The notes under the pieces: model-generated
Told to the model about the DNA's origin: nothing
The model's input: only the letters and a program-made list of their open reading frames with translations
The model's database searches: none
Assembly: GCF_000218895.1 (NCBI RefSeq)
Contig: NC_015703.1
Span: 2,617,001-2,681,000 of the forward strand
Source of the DNA: Runella slithyformis DSM 19594
GTDB lineage: Bacteria; Bacteroidota; Bacteroidia; Cytophagales; Spirosomataceae
DNA: 64,000 nucleotides
Direction of reading: 5' to 3'
Translations under genes and position numbers: made by a program
Part shown: positions 1 to 8,617 of the stretch, one piece after another
Layout: each line of letters starts with the position of its first letter
Position numbering within the stretch: the first letter of the stretch is position 1

Positions 1-881
1 TTCGTTTGGCCTATCATTATTGGAAAACGGCAAACGATAGGAGCGTTTTTGACGAAAAATGGCTCAAAGCCGCCCAACTCATCATCAGTACCTGTCGTGA
101 GCAGCAGCGTTTTAAGGGGCGCGGTCCTTATCGGTTTGGGCGTACTACCTCGTGGTCGACCGACACGGTACCCGGCAATGGCTATGGAAACAATACCAAG
201 CCCAACGGGCTCATTCACAGCATTTTCAGACCATCGGATGACGCTACGCAGTATCCGTTTCTGATTTCTTCCAACTTATTTGCGGTTGTTTCTTTTCGTC
301 AGATGGCCGAAATCGCGGAGCAGGTGTACAACAATCAGGCCTTTGCGAATGAGTGCCGCAGTTTTGCCAACGAAGTGGAGCAGGCCATTAAAAAATACGC
401 CGTTGTCAATCATCCGCAATTTGGGCCTATTTACGCCATGGAAGTGGACGGCTTCGGCAACTGTCTTTTTCAGGACGATGCCAACGTGCCCAACCTGCTG
501 GGCTTGCCCTATTTGGGAGCGGTCAATATCAATGATAAAGTCTACCAAAATACGCGCCGATTTGTGCTGAGCGATTCCAACCCGTACTTTTTCAGGGGCA
601 AAGCCGCCGAAGGCATCGGCAGTCCGCACACACTGGTGAATCAGATCTGGCCCATGAGCATCATCATGCGGGCCATGACGTCTGTTAACGACGCTGAAAT
701 TTTGGCGCAATTGCGCTTTTTGAAAGCCACCCACGCCAATACAGGCTTTATGCATGAGTCGTTTGACAAAGACGACGCGAGCCAATTTACGCGTAAATGG
801 TTTGCGTGGGCCAATACCCTCTTTGGGGAGTTGCTGCTCAAGATCGAGCGCGAAAGACCGCATTTATTAAGCAAACTATAA
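1..881 (+). CDS. GH125 exo-alpha-1,6-mannosidase (5' partial)
   Basis: The frame is open from the window edge (codons begin at base 3), so the true start lies upstream; the first TTG at 6 should not be taken as the start. The visible 291 residues match glycoside hydrolase family 125 (former DUF1237), inverting exo-alpha-1,6-mannosidases of an (alpha/alpha)6 fold. Conserved-looking stretches are NTKPNGLIHSIFRPSDD, PNLLGLPYLG, GSPHTLVNQIWPMSI and the C-terminal FAWANTLFGELLL. The family removes alpha-1,6-mannose from N-glycan cores and mannans. The gene heads a same-strand run with GH29 and glycosylasparaginase genes, which fits a role in glycoprotein glycan breakdown (inference). Any export signal lies outside the window. 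Confidence 0.88.
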   Translation, partial: RLAYHYWKTANDRSVFDEKWLKAAQLIISTCREQQRFKGRGPYRFGRTTSWSTDTVPGNGYGNNTKPNGLIHSIFRPSDDATQYPFLISSNLFAVVSFRQMAEIAEQVYNNQAFANECRSFANEVEQAIKKYAVVNHPQFGPIYAMEVDGFGNCLFQDDANVPNLLGLPYLGAVNINDKVYQNTRRFVLSDSNPYFFRGKAAEGIGSPHTLVNQIWPMSIIMRAMTSVNDAEILAQLRFLKATHANTGFMHESFDKDDASQFTRKWFAWANTLFGELLLKIERERPHLLSKL

Positions 882-882
882 T

Positions 883-912
883 TCACGCAAAGACGCTGAG
901 GCGCAGAGTAAC
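883..912. repeat. Dispersed CACGCAAAG/GCGCAGAG-type intergenic repeat
   Basis: Directly after the GH125 stop lies CACGCAAAGACGCTGAGGCG followed by CAGAG. Sequences of this CGCAAAG/GCGCAGAG type recur in intergenic DNA of many environmental bacteria, from general knowledge. Only one clear copy was noticed in this window, so the repeat status rests on recall and not on an internal comparison. Confidence 0.4.
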
Positions 913-996
913 TCAATCAGGATGCTGTTGCTGCGGATTTGTTATTTGTAAGAATAAGCCTCTCATATTCTCGAATTTAAAAAAACACTGACACCG

Positions 997-2436
997 ATGA
1001 AAAAAACGTTTCCTTATGTGGCGGCGATGCTGATGTTGGCGCAAACGCTGGTTGCGCAGCAGCATTCCGAGCAGAATCACGACAAATACGTAATGCCCTC
1101 CGACCCGCAGGTAAAGCAAAAGCTGGGCCAATGGCAGAACGTTAAGTTTGGTCTCCTGATGCACTGGGGCGTGTACAGTCAATGGGGTATCGTAGAAAGC
1201 TGGAGCCTGTGCCCCGAAGATGAAGGCTGGTGTGAGCGCCGGGGGCCTTACAAAGACAATTGGTATGAATACAAAAAGGCCTACGAAAACCTCAAAAATA
1301 CCTTTAACCCCACGCAGTTCGCGCCCGAAAAATGGGCCGCCGCCGCCAAAAATGCGGGCATGAAGTACGTCGTATTTACGACCAAACACCACGACGGATT
1401 TTGCATGTTTGACACCAAACAAACGGATTATAAAATCACAAAGTCGCCCTTTGGCAGCAATCCCCGCAGCAACGTCGCCAAAGAGGTATTCGGGGCATTT
1501 CGTAAGGAAGGATTCATGGTAGGCGCGTATTTCTCCAAGCCTGACTGGCACACCGACGATTATTGGTGGTCGTATTTTCCCCCCAAAGACCGCAATCCTT
1601 CGTACCATCCCAAGAAATACCCTCAAAAGTGGGAAAGCTTCAAAAAGTTTACCTATAACCAAATCGAGGAGTTGATGAGCGATTACGGCAAAATGGACAT
1701 CTTGTGGCTCGACGGCGGCTGGGTGCGCCCTTTCAGCAGCATTGATACCACCGTATCGTGGCAAAAAGCCATTCCTTTCGATCAGGATATCGACATGGCG
1801 CGCATTGCCAAAAGAAGCCGTGAACTTCAACCCGGGCTGTTGGTGGTTGACCGGACCGTAAGCGGAGAATTTGAAAATTATGTGACGCCCGAGCACCAAA
1901 TTCCTGACCATTATATGTCTATCCCGTGGGAAACCTGCATGACCATGGGCGATTCGTGGAGTTATATCCCCAAAGAGAATTTTAAATCAGCGCGTAAATT
2001 GATTCATATTCTGTCTGACATTGTTTCGAAAAATGGTAACCTGTTGCTCAACATTGCCCCAAGCCCCGAAGGAGATTTTCATGCCGAAGCCTATCAACGC
2101 CTGGAAGAAATCGGCAAATGGATAAAGGTAAACGGTGAAGCGATTTACGAAACCCGGGGCGACAATGAGATCGGTATACAGGGCAAGTGGCGATTTACGC
2201 ACAAAGGCGCTGACGTTACCTACGCGATTTACCTGGCCGACGAAGGCGAAAGTCTGCCGACAGGCCTTGAGATCGACAGACTGACGTTGGGTAAAACCGC
2301 TAAAATAACTCTTTTAGGAAGTACGGAGGCGCTGAGATGGACCTCGAAAGAGGGAAAAACCGCCATTCAGATTTCCGAAAAATCGGCGAAGAAAATTCCG
2401 GGCAGTTATGCCTATGTATTTAAAATCACGAAGTAA
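997..2436 (+). CDS. Exported alpha-L-fucosidase, GH29 (copy 1)
   Basis: This 479-residue protein has a Sec signal peptide (MKKTFPYVAAMLMLAQTLVA, cleavage after VAQ). The GH29 catalytic barrel follows: KFGLLMHWGVYSQWG near residue 50, KYVVFTTKHHDGFCMFDT near 125, and ILWLDGGW with Asp239 as the expected nucleophile. GNLLLNIAPSPEGDF is the typical end of the barrel, followed by a small beta domain. GH29 enzymes release alpha-L-fucose with retention of configuration; here the site is periplasm or cell surface. A second GH29 gene follows at 3633 with the glycosylasparaginase gene between them. The two fucosidases differ clearly in sequence, so they may act on different linkages (inference). Confidence 0.93.
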   Translation: MKKTFPYVAAMLMLAQTLVAQQHSEQNHDKYVMPSDPQVKQKLGQWQNVKFGLLMHWGVYSQWGIVESWSLCPEDEGWCERRGPYKDNWYEYKKAYENLKNTFNPTQFAPEKWAAAAKNAGMKYVVFTTKHHDGFCMFDTKQTDYKITKSPFGSNPRSNVAKEVFGAFRKEGFMVGAYFSKPDWHTDDYWWSYFPPKDRNPSYHPKKYPQKWESFKKFTYNQIEELMSDYGKMDILWLDGGWVRPFSSIDTTVSWQKAIPFDQDIDMARIAKRSRELQPGLLVVDRTVSGEFENYVTPEHQIPDHYMSIPWETCMTMGDSWSYIPKENFKSARKLIHILSDIVSKNGNLLLNIAPSPEGDFHAEAYQRLEEIGKWIKVNGEAIYETRGDNEIGIQGKWRFTHKGADVTYAIYLADEGESLPTGLEIDRLTLGKTAKITLLGSTEALRWTSKEGKTAIQISEKSAKKIPGSYAYVFKITK

Positions 2437-2517
2437 ATTCAGACTTTCCAAGAGGATCATTCCCGGAACGTCAAAACATTCCCCCAACAATAACCCAACC
2501 TACAAACTGACAAACGA

Positions 2518-3564
2518 ATGCAATCCAGAAGACACTTCATCCGTTGGTCGGCTCTGAGCCTGCCGCTTCTTTCGTTCCGCAAAGCTTTTGCCAAGCGTAG
2601 TGCCGTGACAAAACCCATCGTTGTGTCCACGTGGGACAGCGGCCTGCCCGTCAACGCCGTGGCTTGGAAGGTACTGAAACAACCCAACGGACGGGCGCTG
2701 GATGCCGTGGAAGCGGGTGCCCGCTCCATTGAAGATACCGTCAACTGCTGCGTAGGTCTGGGCGGCAACCCCGACCGCGACGGCAAAGTGACCCTGGATG
2801 CCTGCATCATGGACGATAAGTTCAACTGCGGCTCGGTGATGGCGCTTCAACACATCAAACATCCGATCTCGGTAGCGCGCAAGGTGATGGAAAATACGCC
2901 GCACGTTCAACTCGTGGGCGATGGTGCCCTGCAATTTGCGCTGGAAAGCGGTTTTCAAAAAGAACCCGATACCCTTTCGGCCGATGCCGAAAAAACCTAC
3001 AAAGAATGGCTTAAAAAGTCTGAGTATAAGCCCATTATTAATATTGAACAGCAGCAGAGCAAAGGCCAGAAAACCAAAGGCGGCCCCTTTGCTCCCAACT
3101 TTTTTGACGACGGAACGCCCAACCACGATACCATGGGCACCATTGCCATGGACGCGGCAGGCAACCTTTCGGGAGCGTGTACCACCAGTGGGATGGCCTT
3201 CAAAATGCACGGCCGCGTGGGCGATTCTCCCATCATCGGTTCGGGCCTTTATGTGGATAATGAAGTGGGAGCCGCCACGGGTTCCGGCCAGGGCGAAGAG
3301 GTCATTCGCGTAGCGGGAACGCACCTCATCGTGGAGATGATGCGCATGGGCAAAAGCCCCGAAGAGGCGTGCAAAATCGCCGTCGAGCGCATTGTTAAGA
3401 TCAATCCGACCAAGGCCAAAGATTTTCAGGTAGGATTCATTGCCATCAATAAACAGGGCGAATACGGTGCCTACTCCATTCACCACGGTTTCAACTACTC
3501 CGTCACCCATACCGACGACGGCGGCAAGGTGTTTATGGCGAAGAGTGTTTTTCCGAAAAAATAA
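2518..3564 (+). CDS. N4-(beta-N-acetylglucosaminyl)-L-asparaginase
   Basis: A 348-residue glycosylasparaginase of the N-terminal nucleophile (Ntn) hydrolase superfamily, MEROPS family T2. It hydrolyses the GlcNAc-Asn bond that remains once an N-glycan has been trimmed. The precursor should self-cleave before Thr205 in HDTMGTIAMD, giving an alpha chain of about 204 residues and a beta chain starting TMGTIA. GDSPIIGSGLYVDN and ATGSGQGEEVIR are typical beta-chain substrate-binding stretches. The N-terminus (MQSRRHFIRWSALSLPLLSF) has a paired arginine and a hydrophobic stretch, suggesting export, possibly by Tat. It sits between two GH29 genes, linking the block to N-glycoprotein degradation. Confidence 0.93.
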   Translation: MQSRRHFIRWSALSLPLLSFRKAFAKRSAVTKPIVVSTWDSGLPVNAVAWKVLKQPNGRALDAVEAGARSIEDTVNCCVGLGGNPDRDGKVTLDACIMDDKFNCGSVMALQHIKHPISVARKVMENTPHVQLVGDGALQFALESGFQKEPDTLSADAEKTYKEWLKKSEYKPIINIEQQQSKGQKTKGGPFAPNFFDDGTPNHDTMGTIAMDAAGNLSGACTTSGMAFKMHGRVGDSPIIGSGLYVDNEVGAATGSGQGEEVIRVAGTHLIVEMMRMGKSPEEACKIAVERIVKINPTKAKDFQVGFIAINKQGEYGAYSIHHGFNYSVTHTDDGGKVFMAKSVFPKK

Positions 3565-3571
3565 TTTATAT

Positions 3572-3623
3572 GCAATCGTACGCACCACTATAAACAGTCA
3601 TTTACAGTGGTGCGTACGATTGC
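3572..3623. other. 18-bp perfect inverted repeat just before the second fucosidase gene
   Basis: The arms at 3572-3589 and 3606-3623 are exact reverse complements (left arm GCAATCGTACGCACCACT) around a 16-nt loop. The structure starts 7 nt after the asparaginase stop and ends 9 nt before the ATG at 3633. It lacks a run of T residues, so it is a poor intrinsic terminator for the upstream gene. As RNA it would lie right against the ribosome-binding region of the second fucosidase. Confidence 0.8.
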
Positions 3624-3632
3624 TTTAAACTC

Positions 3633-5000
3633 ATGAAAAAGCTGTCTTTTTTATTTTTTATTTTCCTCTTTCAACAAGCGCTCGCTCAATACCAACCCCA
3701 CTGGCAAAGCCTCGACCAACGTAAAACTCCCGTGTGGTTTGAAGATGCCAAGTTTGGGATCTTTATTCATTGGGGCGTCTTTTCCGTGCCGGCCTGGGCC
3801 ACTAAGTCCAATGCAGACGGGTTTGGGAGCGGTTACGCCGAATGGTACTGGCAGCGGCTGTTTGCCCCCAACCTCAAAATCCATCCTGAATTTGTCGCGT
3901 TTCACCAAAAGAACTACGGCAACCGAAGTTATCAGGACTTTGTACATGATTTCAAAGCCGAGCTTTTCAATCCCGACGATTGGGCAAAGATGTTTGAGCA
4001 GGCAGGCGCTAAATACGTGGTATTGACCTCCAAACACCACGAAGGTTTTACGATGTGGCCCAGTCCGCAGTCCTGGAATTGGAACGCCGTTGATGTGGGG
4101 CCGCACCGCGATTTGGCGGGCGATTTGGCCAAAGCCGTCAAAGCCAGGAACCTGCGCATGGGCTACTATTATTCACTCTACGAATGGTTTAATCCGACCT
4201 ACAAAACCGACGTTGACCGGTACGTAAACGAGCGCATGCTCCCCCAGATGAAAGACCTGGTAACCCGCTATCAGCCCGATATTTTGTGGACCGACGGCGA
4301 ATGGGACCACCCCGCCAAAACCTGGAAAAGTGAAGAACTGCTGGCGTGGCTGTTCAACGACTCTCCCGTCAAAAACAGTGTAGTGGTCAATGACCGTTGG
4401 GGCAATGATACCAAAGGAAAACACGGCAGTTTTGCCACCTCCGAATATGGTCACGGCGGTACCGACAACAACGAAGTGAACGGTTTTGCGCGGCCGTGGG
4501 AAGAATGTCGCGGAATGGGCGAATCTTTTGGCTACAACCGCAACGAAAACCTGGACAGCTACCGAACGGGCGAGCAATTGGTGCATCAGCTGATTGACAT
4601 TGTGGCGCGGGGCGGCAATCTGTTGCTTAACATCGGCCCTACCGCCGACGGGCGCATTCCGGTCATTATGCAACAGCGGTTGGAAGAGATCGGCGGATGG
4701 CTCAACGTAAACGGCGAAGCTATTTACGGAAGCCGTAAGTGGGAAAAAGCCCCCAAATACACTCAGGATTCGCCCGTGTATTTCACCCGAAAAGGAGAGC
4801 ACCTTTACGCCATTGTCCGTAAATGGCAGGAGGAAATCATCATTGAGAATGCACCCAAACCCACCAAAGTGCGCTTGTTGGGCTTTAAAGGTGCGGTAAA
4901 ATTCTCCTATAAAAATAACGTTTTGCGCATCGAAGCCCCGGCGGTTAATCCCAATACCATTCCGTGCCGGTACGCGTGGACGTATGCGATCATGCCTTAA
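3633..5000 (+). CDS. Exported alpha-L-fucosidase, GH29 (copy 2)
   Basis: 455 residues with a signal peptide (MKKLSFLFFIFLFQQALAQ). GH29 landmarks are KFGIFIHWGVFSVPAW near 45, KYVVLTSKHHEGFTMW near 130, ILWTDGEWDHP with Asp221 as predicted nucleophile, and GNLLLNIGPTADGRIP near 330. The GPTADG ending and the HWGVFSVPAW motif resemble the general aryl-fucosidase type more than copy 1 does (a judgement by eye). Its start codon is 9 nt beyond a strong hairpin, so translation may be structure-controlled. It is the last plus-strand gene before the convergent cytochrome c peroxidase gene. Confidence 0.93.
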   Translation: MKKLSFLFFIFLFQQALAQYQPHWQSLDQRKTPVWFEDAKFGIFIHWGVFSVPAWATKSNADGFGSGYAEWYWQRLFAPNLKIHPEFVAFHQKNYGNRSYQDFVHDFKAELFNPDDWAKMFEQAGAKYVVLTSKHHEGFTMWPSPQSWNWNAVDVGPHRDLAGDLAKAVKARNLRMGYYYSLYEWFNPTYKTDVDRYVNERMLPQMKDLVTRYQPDILWTDGEWDHPAKTWKSEELLAWLFNDSPVKNSVVVNDRWGNDTKGKHGSFATSEYGHGGTDNNEVNGFARPWEECRGMGESFGYNRNENLDSYRTGEQLVHQLIDIVARGGNLLLNIGPTADGRIPVIMQQRLEEIGGWLNVNGEAIYGSRKWEKAPKYTQDSPVYFTRKGEHLYAIVRKWQEEIIIENAPKPTKVRLLGFKGAVKFSYKNNVLRIEAPAVNPNTIPCRYAWTYAIMP

Positions 5001-5007
5001 TGCCTTT

Positions 5008-5050
5008 GCTGCCGTGGGATCGGCGTGTTAGCGGCCAATCCCACGGCAGC
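5008..5050. terminator. Hairpin between convergent genes
   Basis: The perfect 13-bp arms GCTGCCGTGGGAT (5008-5020) and its complement (5038-5050) enclose a 17-nt loop between the stops of the fucosidase (plus) and the cytochrome peroxidase (minus). A short T-rich stretch follows. It probably serves as a bidirectional terminator. Confidence 0.65.
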
Positions 5051-5052
5051 GG

Positions 5053-6225
5053 TTATTTAAACGGGTCGCTGAATTTGGGATCGGTGGCAATACCTGTATC
5101 GGTCAGGGTTTTCAGAAACGCCACCAGCGCATTTTTTTGCTCGGCAGTGAGGTTAAGGCGACGGGGCTGTCCGTTGGGGTCACGCAATTGGCGGGAAAGG
5201 TTCACGTGCGGCTTGACCTGACTGTTGTAGTGTTCCACTACCTGCTCGAGCGTCGCAAAACGCCCATCGTGCATGTACGGAGCCGATTTTTCGATGCCGC
5301 GTAAAGACGGGACTTTAAAGAGTGCATTTGCATTACGATTGCCGGTAACGGCCCCCACGCCGTTATCGGTCGATACGAGGTCAAGACCGTTGTTGCGAGC
5401 CTCCGGAGCCGTGAAGGTCTCGGTACCGTGGCAGGTGCCGCAGTTTCCCCGGGTAAAGAAGAGCTGTTTTCCCTGATTTTCCAAGGCCGTAAAATTGGTG
5501 AAATCGGTGTTTTCGGGAGTTTGATTGTTGGTCAATGCCGCGCGGCCGATATCGTATTTGGTACGGTAAGACACCATCGAACGAATAAATTGAGCCAAGG
5601 CTTTGGCGATCCCGGCAGAATCAATGGTCGTTGTACCGTACGCATTTTGAAAAAGGCCCGGGTAGTAGCCCAATGTTTTCAGCTTAGCTACCGCGCCCGG
5701 CATGGACATGCCCATTTCTACGGTGTGAACAATGGGGCGGGAAGCCTGGATTTCGGCAGAGGCAGCGCGCTCATCCCAGAAGAATCGTCCGTTGGGGTAA
5801 TAACGTGCGTTGAGCAATGACATAGAGTTGCGGGTAGTCAGGCCACCCGCAAAGCCTTTACTGAAGCGGAGCGTATCCGAAAAAGAATTGGATTGATGGT
5901 GGCAGGAAGCGCAGGAGGTTGTGTTGTTGAAACTGAGGTTTTTGTCGTAAAAAAGGACCCGGCCCAACGCGGCTCCCTGATCGGTAATGGGATTGTTGGC
6001 GGGCGTGTTGATCTGATTTCGAATCGGTGGGGTGTTTAGGTACGTCGGAAGCGTAACGGTGGCATAATTGAACGGGGTAGCGGGTAAGACCGGAACGGTT
6101 GTGCTCATACGCATCGTTTGGGGAGAAGATTCCGCAAATTCCGTGGCTAATTCTTCTTTTTGACAGCCGGAGAGGGAGATAAGCGCAAGGACGAACGCAA
6201 GGGAGTGAATGAGGTTGTTTTTCAT
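5053..6225 (-). CDS. Di-haem cytochrome c peroxidase (CcpA/MauG family) lipoprotein
   Basis: 390 residues. The N-terminus MKNNLIHSLAFVLALISLSG leads into Cys as a lipobox (LSGC), so it is probably a lipoprotein facing the periplasm. Two haem c sites are visible, CASCHH near residue 104 and CGTCHG near 262, and KVPSLRGIEKSAPYMHDGR is the conserved C-terminal segment of the family. Such enzymes reduce hydrogen peroxide with electrons from small cytochromes, or oxidise other substrates in MauG-like members. The gene runs against its glycan-degrading neighbours and is probably an independent unit. The exact substrate cannot be told from the sequence. Confidence 0.9.
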   Translation of the reverse strand: MKNNLIHSLAFVLALISLSGCQKEELATEFAESSPQTMRMSTTVPVLPATPFNYATVTLPTYLNTPPIRNQINTPANNPITDQGAALGRVLFYDKNLSFNNTTSCASCHHQSNSFSDTLRFSKGFAGGLTTRNSMSLLNARYYPNGRFFWDERAASAEIQASRPIVHTVEMGMSMPGAVAKLKTLGYYPGLFQNAYGTTTIDSAGIAKALAQFIRSMVSYRTKYDIGRAALTNNQTPENTDFTNFTALENQGKQLFFTRGNCGTCHGTETFTAPEARNNGLDLVSTDNGVGAVTGNRNANALFKVPSLRGIEKSAPYMHDGRFATLEQVVEHYNSQVKPHVNLSRQLRDPNGQPRRLNLTAEQKNALVAFLKTLTDTGIATDPKFSDPFK

Positions 6226-6397
6226 GGAAGAGGCGGTTTTAAGTAGACACTGAAAGCTTAGACGGCAGTGTTGCTGAAAACCTTCGCTCCTGTTTGATAT
6301 TTCCTCAGTAAAATGCGGAATTTATTTTATGAATGAGAGTAACTGATTGAATACCAATTAATAATACTGAAAACTATTTCAACCCGAACCTCTTTTT

Positions 6398-8542
6398 ATG
6401 AACCGTCTGCTTTTGTTTTTTCTGTGTACGTGCCTTTTAAACCAAGCCTCCGCGCAGGACTGGCTTATTCAGCCCATTGCTCAAAAGAGCGAAATAAGGC
6501 TCTTGAAAAGTGGCAGGGTCATTGAACTCAGCAATGGGCTGATTGCGCGCCAAATTCAAATTTCACCCAATGCCGCTACCGTCAGTTACAAAAACCTGAC
6601 GACCAACGAGCAGTTTGTACGCTCGGTACGCCCCGAAGCCCGTGTAACCCTCAACGGCAAAACCTACAATGTGGGCGGTCTGTACGGTCAAAAAGAACAT
6701 GCGTACCTGCTGGAAGAATGGACAGAGTCGTTTAAGGCGAATTCGGCTGATTTTCAGTTTGTTCGTCACGAGGTCGTTGCGGTTAAGCCGCATTTTGAAT
6801 GGAAACCCGCCACGTGGACGTCCAACAGAAATCTGCCGACGGGCAAAGGAGTGATTCTGTATTTTGCGTCAAACAACGCCGAGCTGAAAGGCGTGGAAGT
6901 GGCCGTACACTACGAACTATTTGACGGAGTTCCGGTACTGGAAAAATGGGTGACCATTGAAAACAAATCAGGCAATGAGCTCAGGATCAATCAGGTAGTG
7001 AACGAGATTCTGGCCACACCCGAGGAAGAATCGGCGGTGGTGGGCAAGCCCGAAAAGATGAAAAAGCCGCATAAGCTCTACATCGAAAACAATTTTGCCT
7101 ACAACAACGCCATGCGCTACGAGCTGTCGGACCAGGCCACGCACTGGAAGATCGACAGCAGTTATACCTCACAGGTTAATTATTACCTCGAAACCCCCTG
7201 CGTGGTGGAAGTATATCCGATGTTGGGCGTCGGCATAGATTTGGCGGCCCACCAATCGTATTCTTCCATTCGTTCGTATGAACTGTTGCTGGACTCCTAC
7301 GACCGCGAGCGCAACGGCCTGGCCCGCCGCAAAATGTACCGCACGCTGTTTCCCTGGACCACCCAAAACCCGATTTTCATGCACCTCATCAGCACGGAGC
7401 CTGAAAAGGTCAAAAGCGTGATCGATCAGTGCGCTGAAACGGGTTATGAAATGGTGATCTTGAGTTTTGGCAGCGGCCTCAACATGGAAGATGCCTCCGA
7501 GGCCAACATTGCCAAATTCAAAGCCCTGGCCGATTATGCCCACAGCAAAGGCATCAAATTGGGTGGCTATTCACTGTTCAGCAGCCGTCGGATAGATGAT
7601 GAAAACGATGTGATCGACCCCGCTACGGGCCTGCCCGACAAAGCCGCTTTCTTTGGCCACGCGCCCTGTCTGGCGAGCAAATGGGGCCTCAATTACCTCA
7701 AAAGCCTGAAGAAATTCATCGCCGAAACAGGTTTTGACCTGCTCGAACACGACGGTCCGTATCCCGGCGACGTGTGCGCTTCAACCAAACACCCGGGTCA
7801 CAAAGGATTGGATGATTCGCAGTGGGTACAAATGTCGATGCAAAAGGAACTGTATCAATGGCTCAACGGTCGCGGTGTGTACATCAATGCGCCCGACTGG
7901 TATTTTCTGGACGGTTCGCACAAGATCGGATTGGGCTACCGCGAAGTCAACTTCTCACTGTCGCGGGCCCAACAAAAAATCCTGAACCGACAGAATATTT
8001 ATGATGGCCTTTGGGAAAAAACGCCTTCGATGAGTTGGGGGTTTGTTCCTCTCACCAAGTACCAGGGCGGCACGGCCGACGCGGTATTGGAGCCGTTAAG
8101 CGAGCACCTGACCGACTACAAACAGCTCATGATGCAGTACTACGGCGCGGGCGTGCAGGCCTGTTACCGAGGCCCGCGCCTGTACGATACCGATGCCACT
8201 AAACAGGTAGTGAAGGAAACCATTGATTGGTACAAAAAATACCGAGACATTCTCAATTCCGACATTCTTCACCTGCGCCGCCCCGACGGCCGCGATTGGG
8301 ACGGCATCATGCACGTCAATGCGGCATTGAAAGAAAAAGGATTGATGATGGTGTATAATCCACTGAAAGAGCCTATTACACGTAAGATAAAACTGCCGCT
8401 TTACTACACCGGACTGACCAAAGAAGCCCTGATCCGTACGCAGGAAGGCAAAGCCGCGAAGTATGTATTGGACCGAAATTACAATGCTGAAATCACCGTC
8501 ACGATTCCTGCCGAAGGCTATACGTGGCTGGTGGTGGAGTGA
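6398..8542 (+). CDS. Exported clan GH-D-like glycoside hydrolase (alpha-galactosidase-like)
   Basis: 714 residues with a signal peptide (MNRLLLFFLCTCLLNQASAQ). A beta-sandwich-like N-terminal part (about 20-300) precedes a TIM-barrel-like part with strand motifs EMVILSFGSGLNMED, GIKLGGYSLFSS and GFDLLEHDGPYPGDVCAST. Next comes a central stretch with YINAPDWYFLDGSHKIGLGY, and a small C-terminal beta domain (MMVYNPLKEPITRKIKLPLY). The layout recalls GH36/GH27 alpha-galactosidases, where an Asp after a barrel strand is the nucleophile; EHDGPYPGD is the likely counterpart. It is distant from well-known members, so the sugar specificity is open. Its location among glycan hydrolases supports carbohydrate degradation. 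Confidence 0.6.
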   Translation: MNRLLLFFLCTCLLNQASAQDWLIQPIAQKSEIRLLKSGRVIELSNGLIARQIQISPNAATVSYKNLTTNEQFVRSVRPEARVTLNGKTYNVGGLYGQKEHAYLLEEWTESFKANSADFQFVRHEVVAVKPHFEWKPATWTSNRNLPTGKGVILYFASNNAELKGVEVAVHYELFDGVPVLEKWVTIENKSGNELRINQVVNEILATPEEESAVVGKPEKMKKPHKLYIENNFAYNNAMRYELSDQATHWKIDSSYTSQVNYYLETPCVVEVYPMLGVGIDLAAHQSYSSIRSYELLLDSYDRERNGLARRKMYRTLFPWTTQNPIFMHLISTEPEKVKSVIDQCAETGYEMVILSFGSGLNMEDASEANIAKFKALADYAHSKGIKLGGYSLFSSRRIDDENDVIDPATGLPDKAAFFGHAPCLASKWGLNYLKSLKKFIAETGFDLLEHDGPYPGDVCASTKHPGHKGLDDSQWVQMSMQKELYQWLNGRGVYINAPDWYFLDGSHKIGLGYREVNFSLSRAQQKILNRQNIYDGLWEKTPSMSWGFVPLTKYQGGTADAVLEPLSEHLTDYKQLMMQYYGAGVQACYRGPRLYDTDATKQVVKETIDWYKKYRDILNSDILHLRRPDGRDWDGIMHVNAALKEKGLMMVYNPLKEPITRKIKLPLYYTGLTKEALIRTQEGKAAKYVLDRNYNAEITVTIPAEGYTWLVVE

Positions 8543-8617
8543 AAATGAAAAACTTGTCAGCCCGACCAAAGGCAGAAAAATGCTTTTAGGAAATACAGGC
8601 ATTCAGCTATCCATAAA

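Noticed and set aside
913-1911. 332-codon minus-strand ORF
   Set aside because: Lies wholly opposite the GH29 gene; antisense frames of GC-biased genes here are often open. Motifs belong to the sense frame.
2500-3588. 362-codon minus-strand ORF
   Set aside because: Antisense to the glycosylasparaginase, whose full motif set proves the sense frame.
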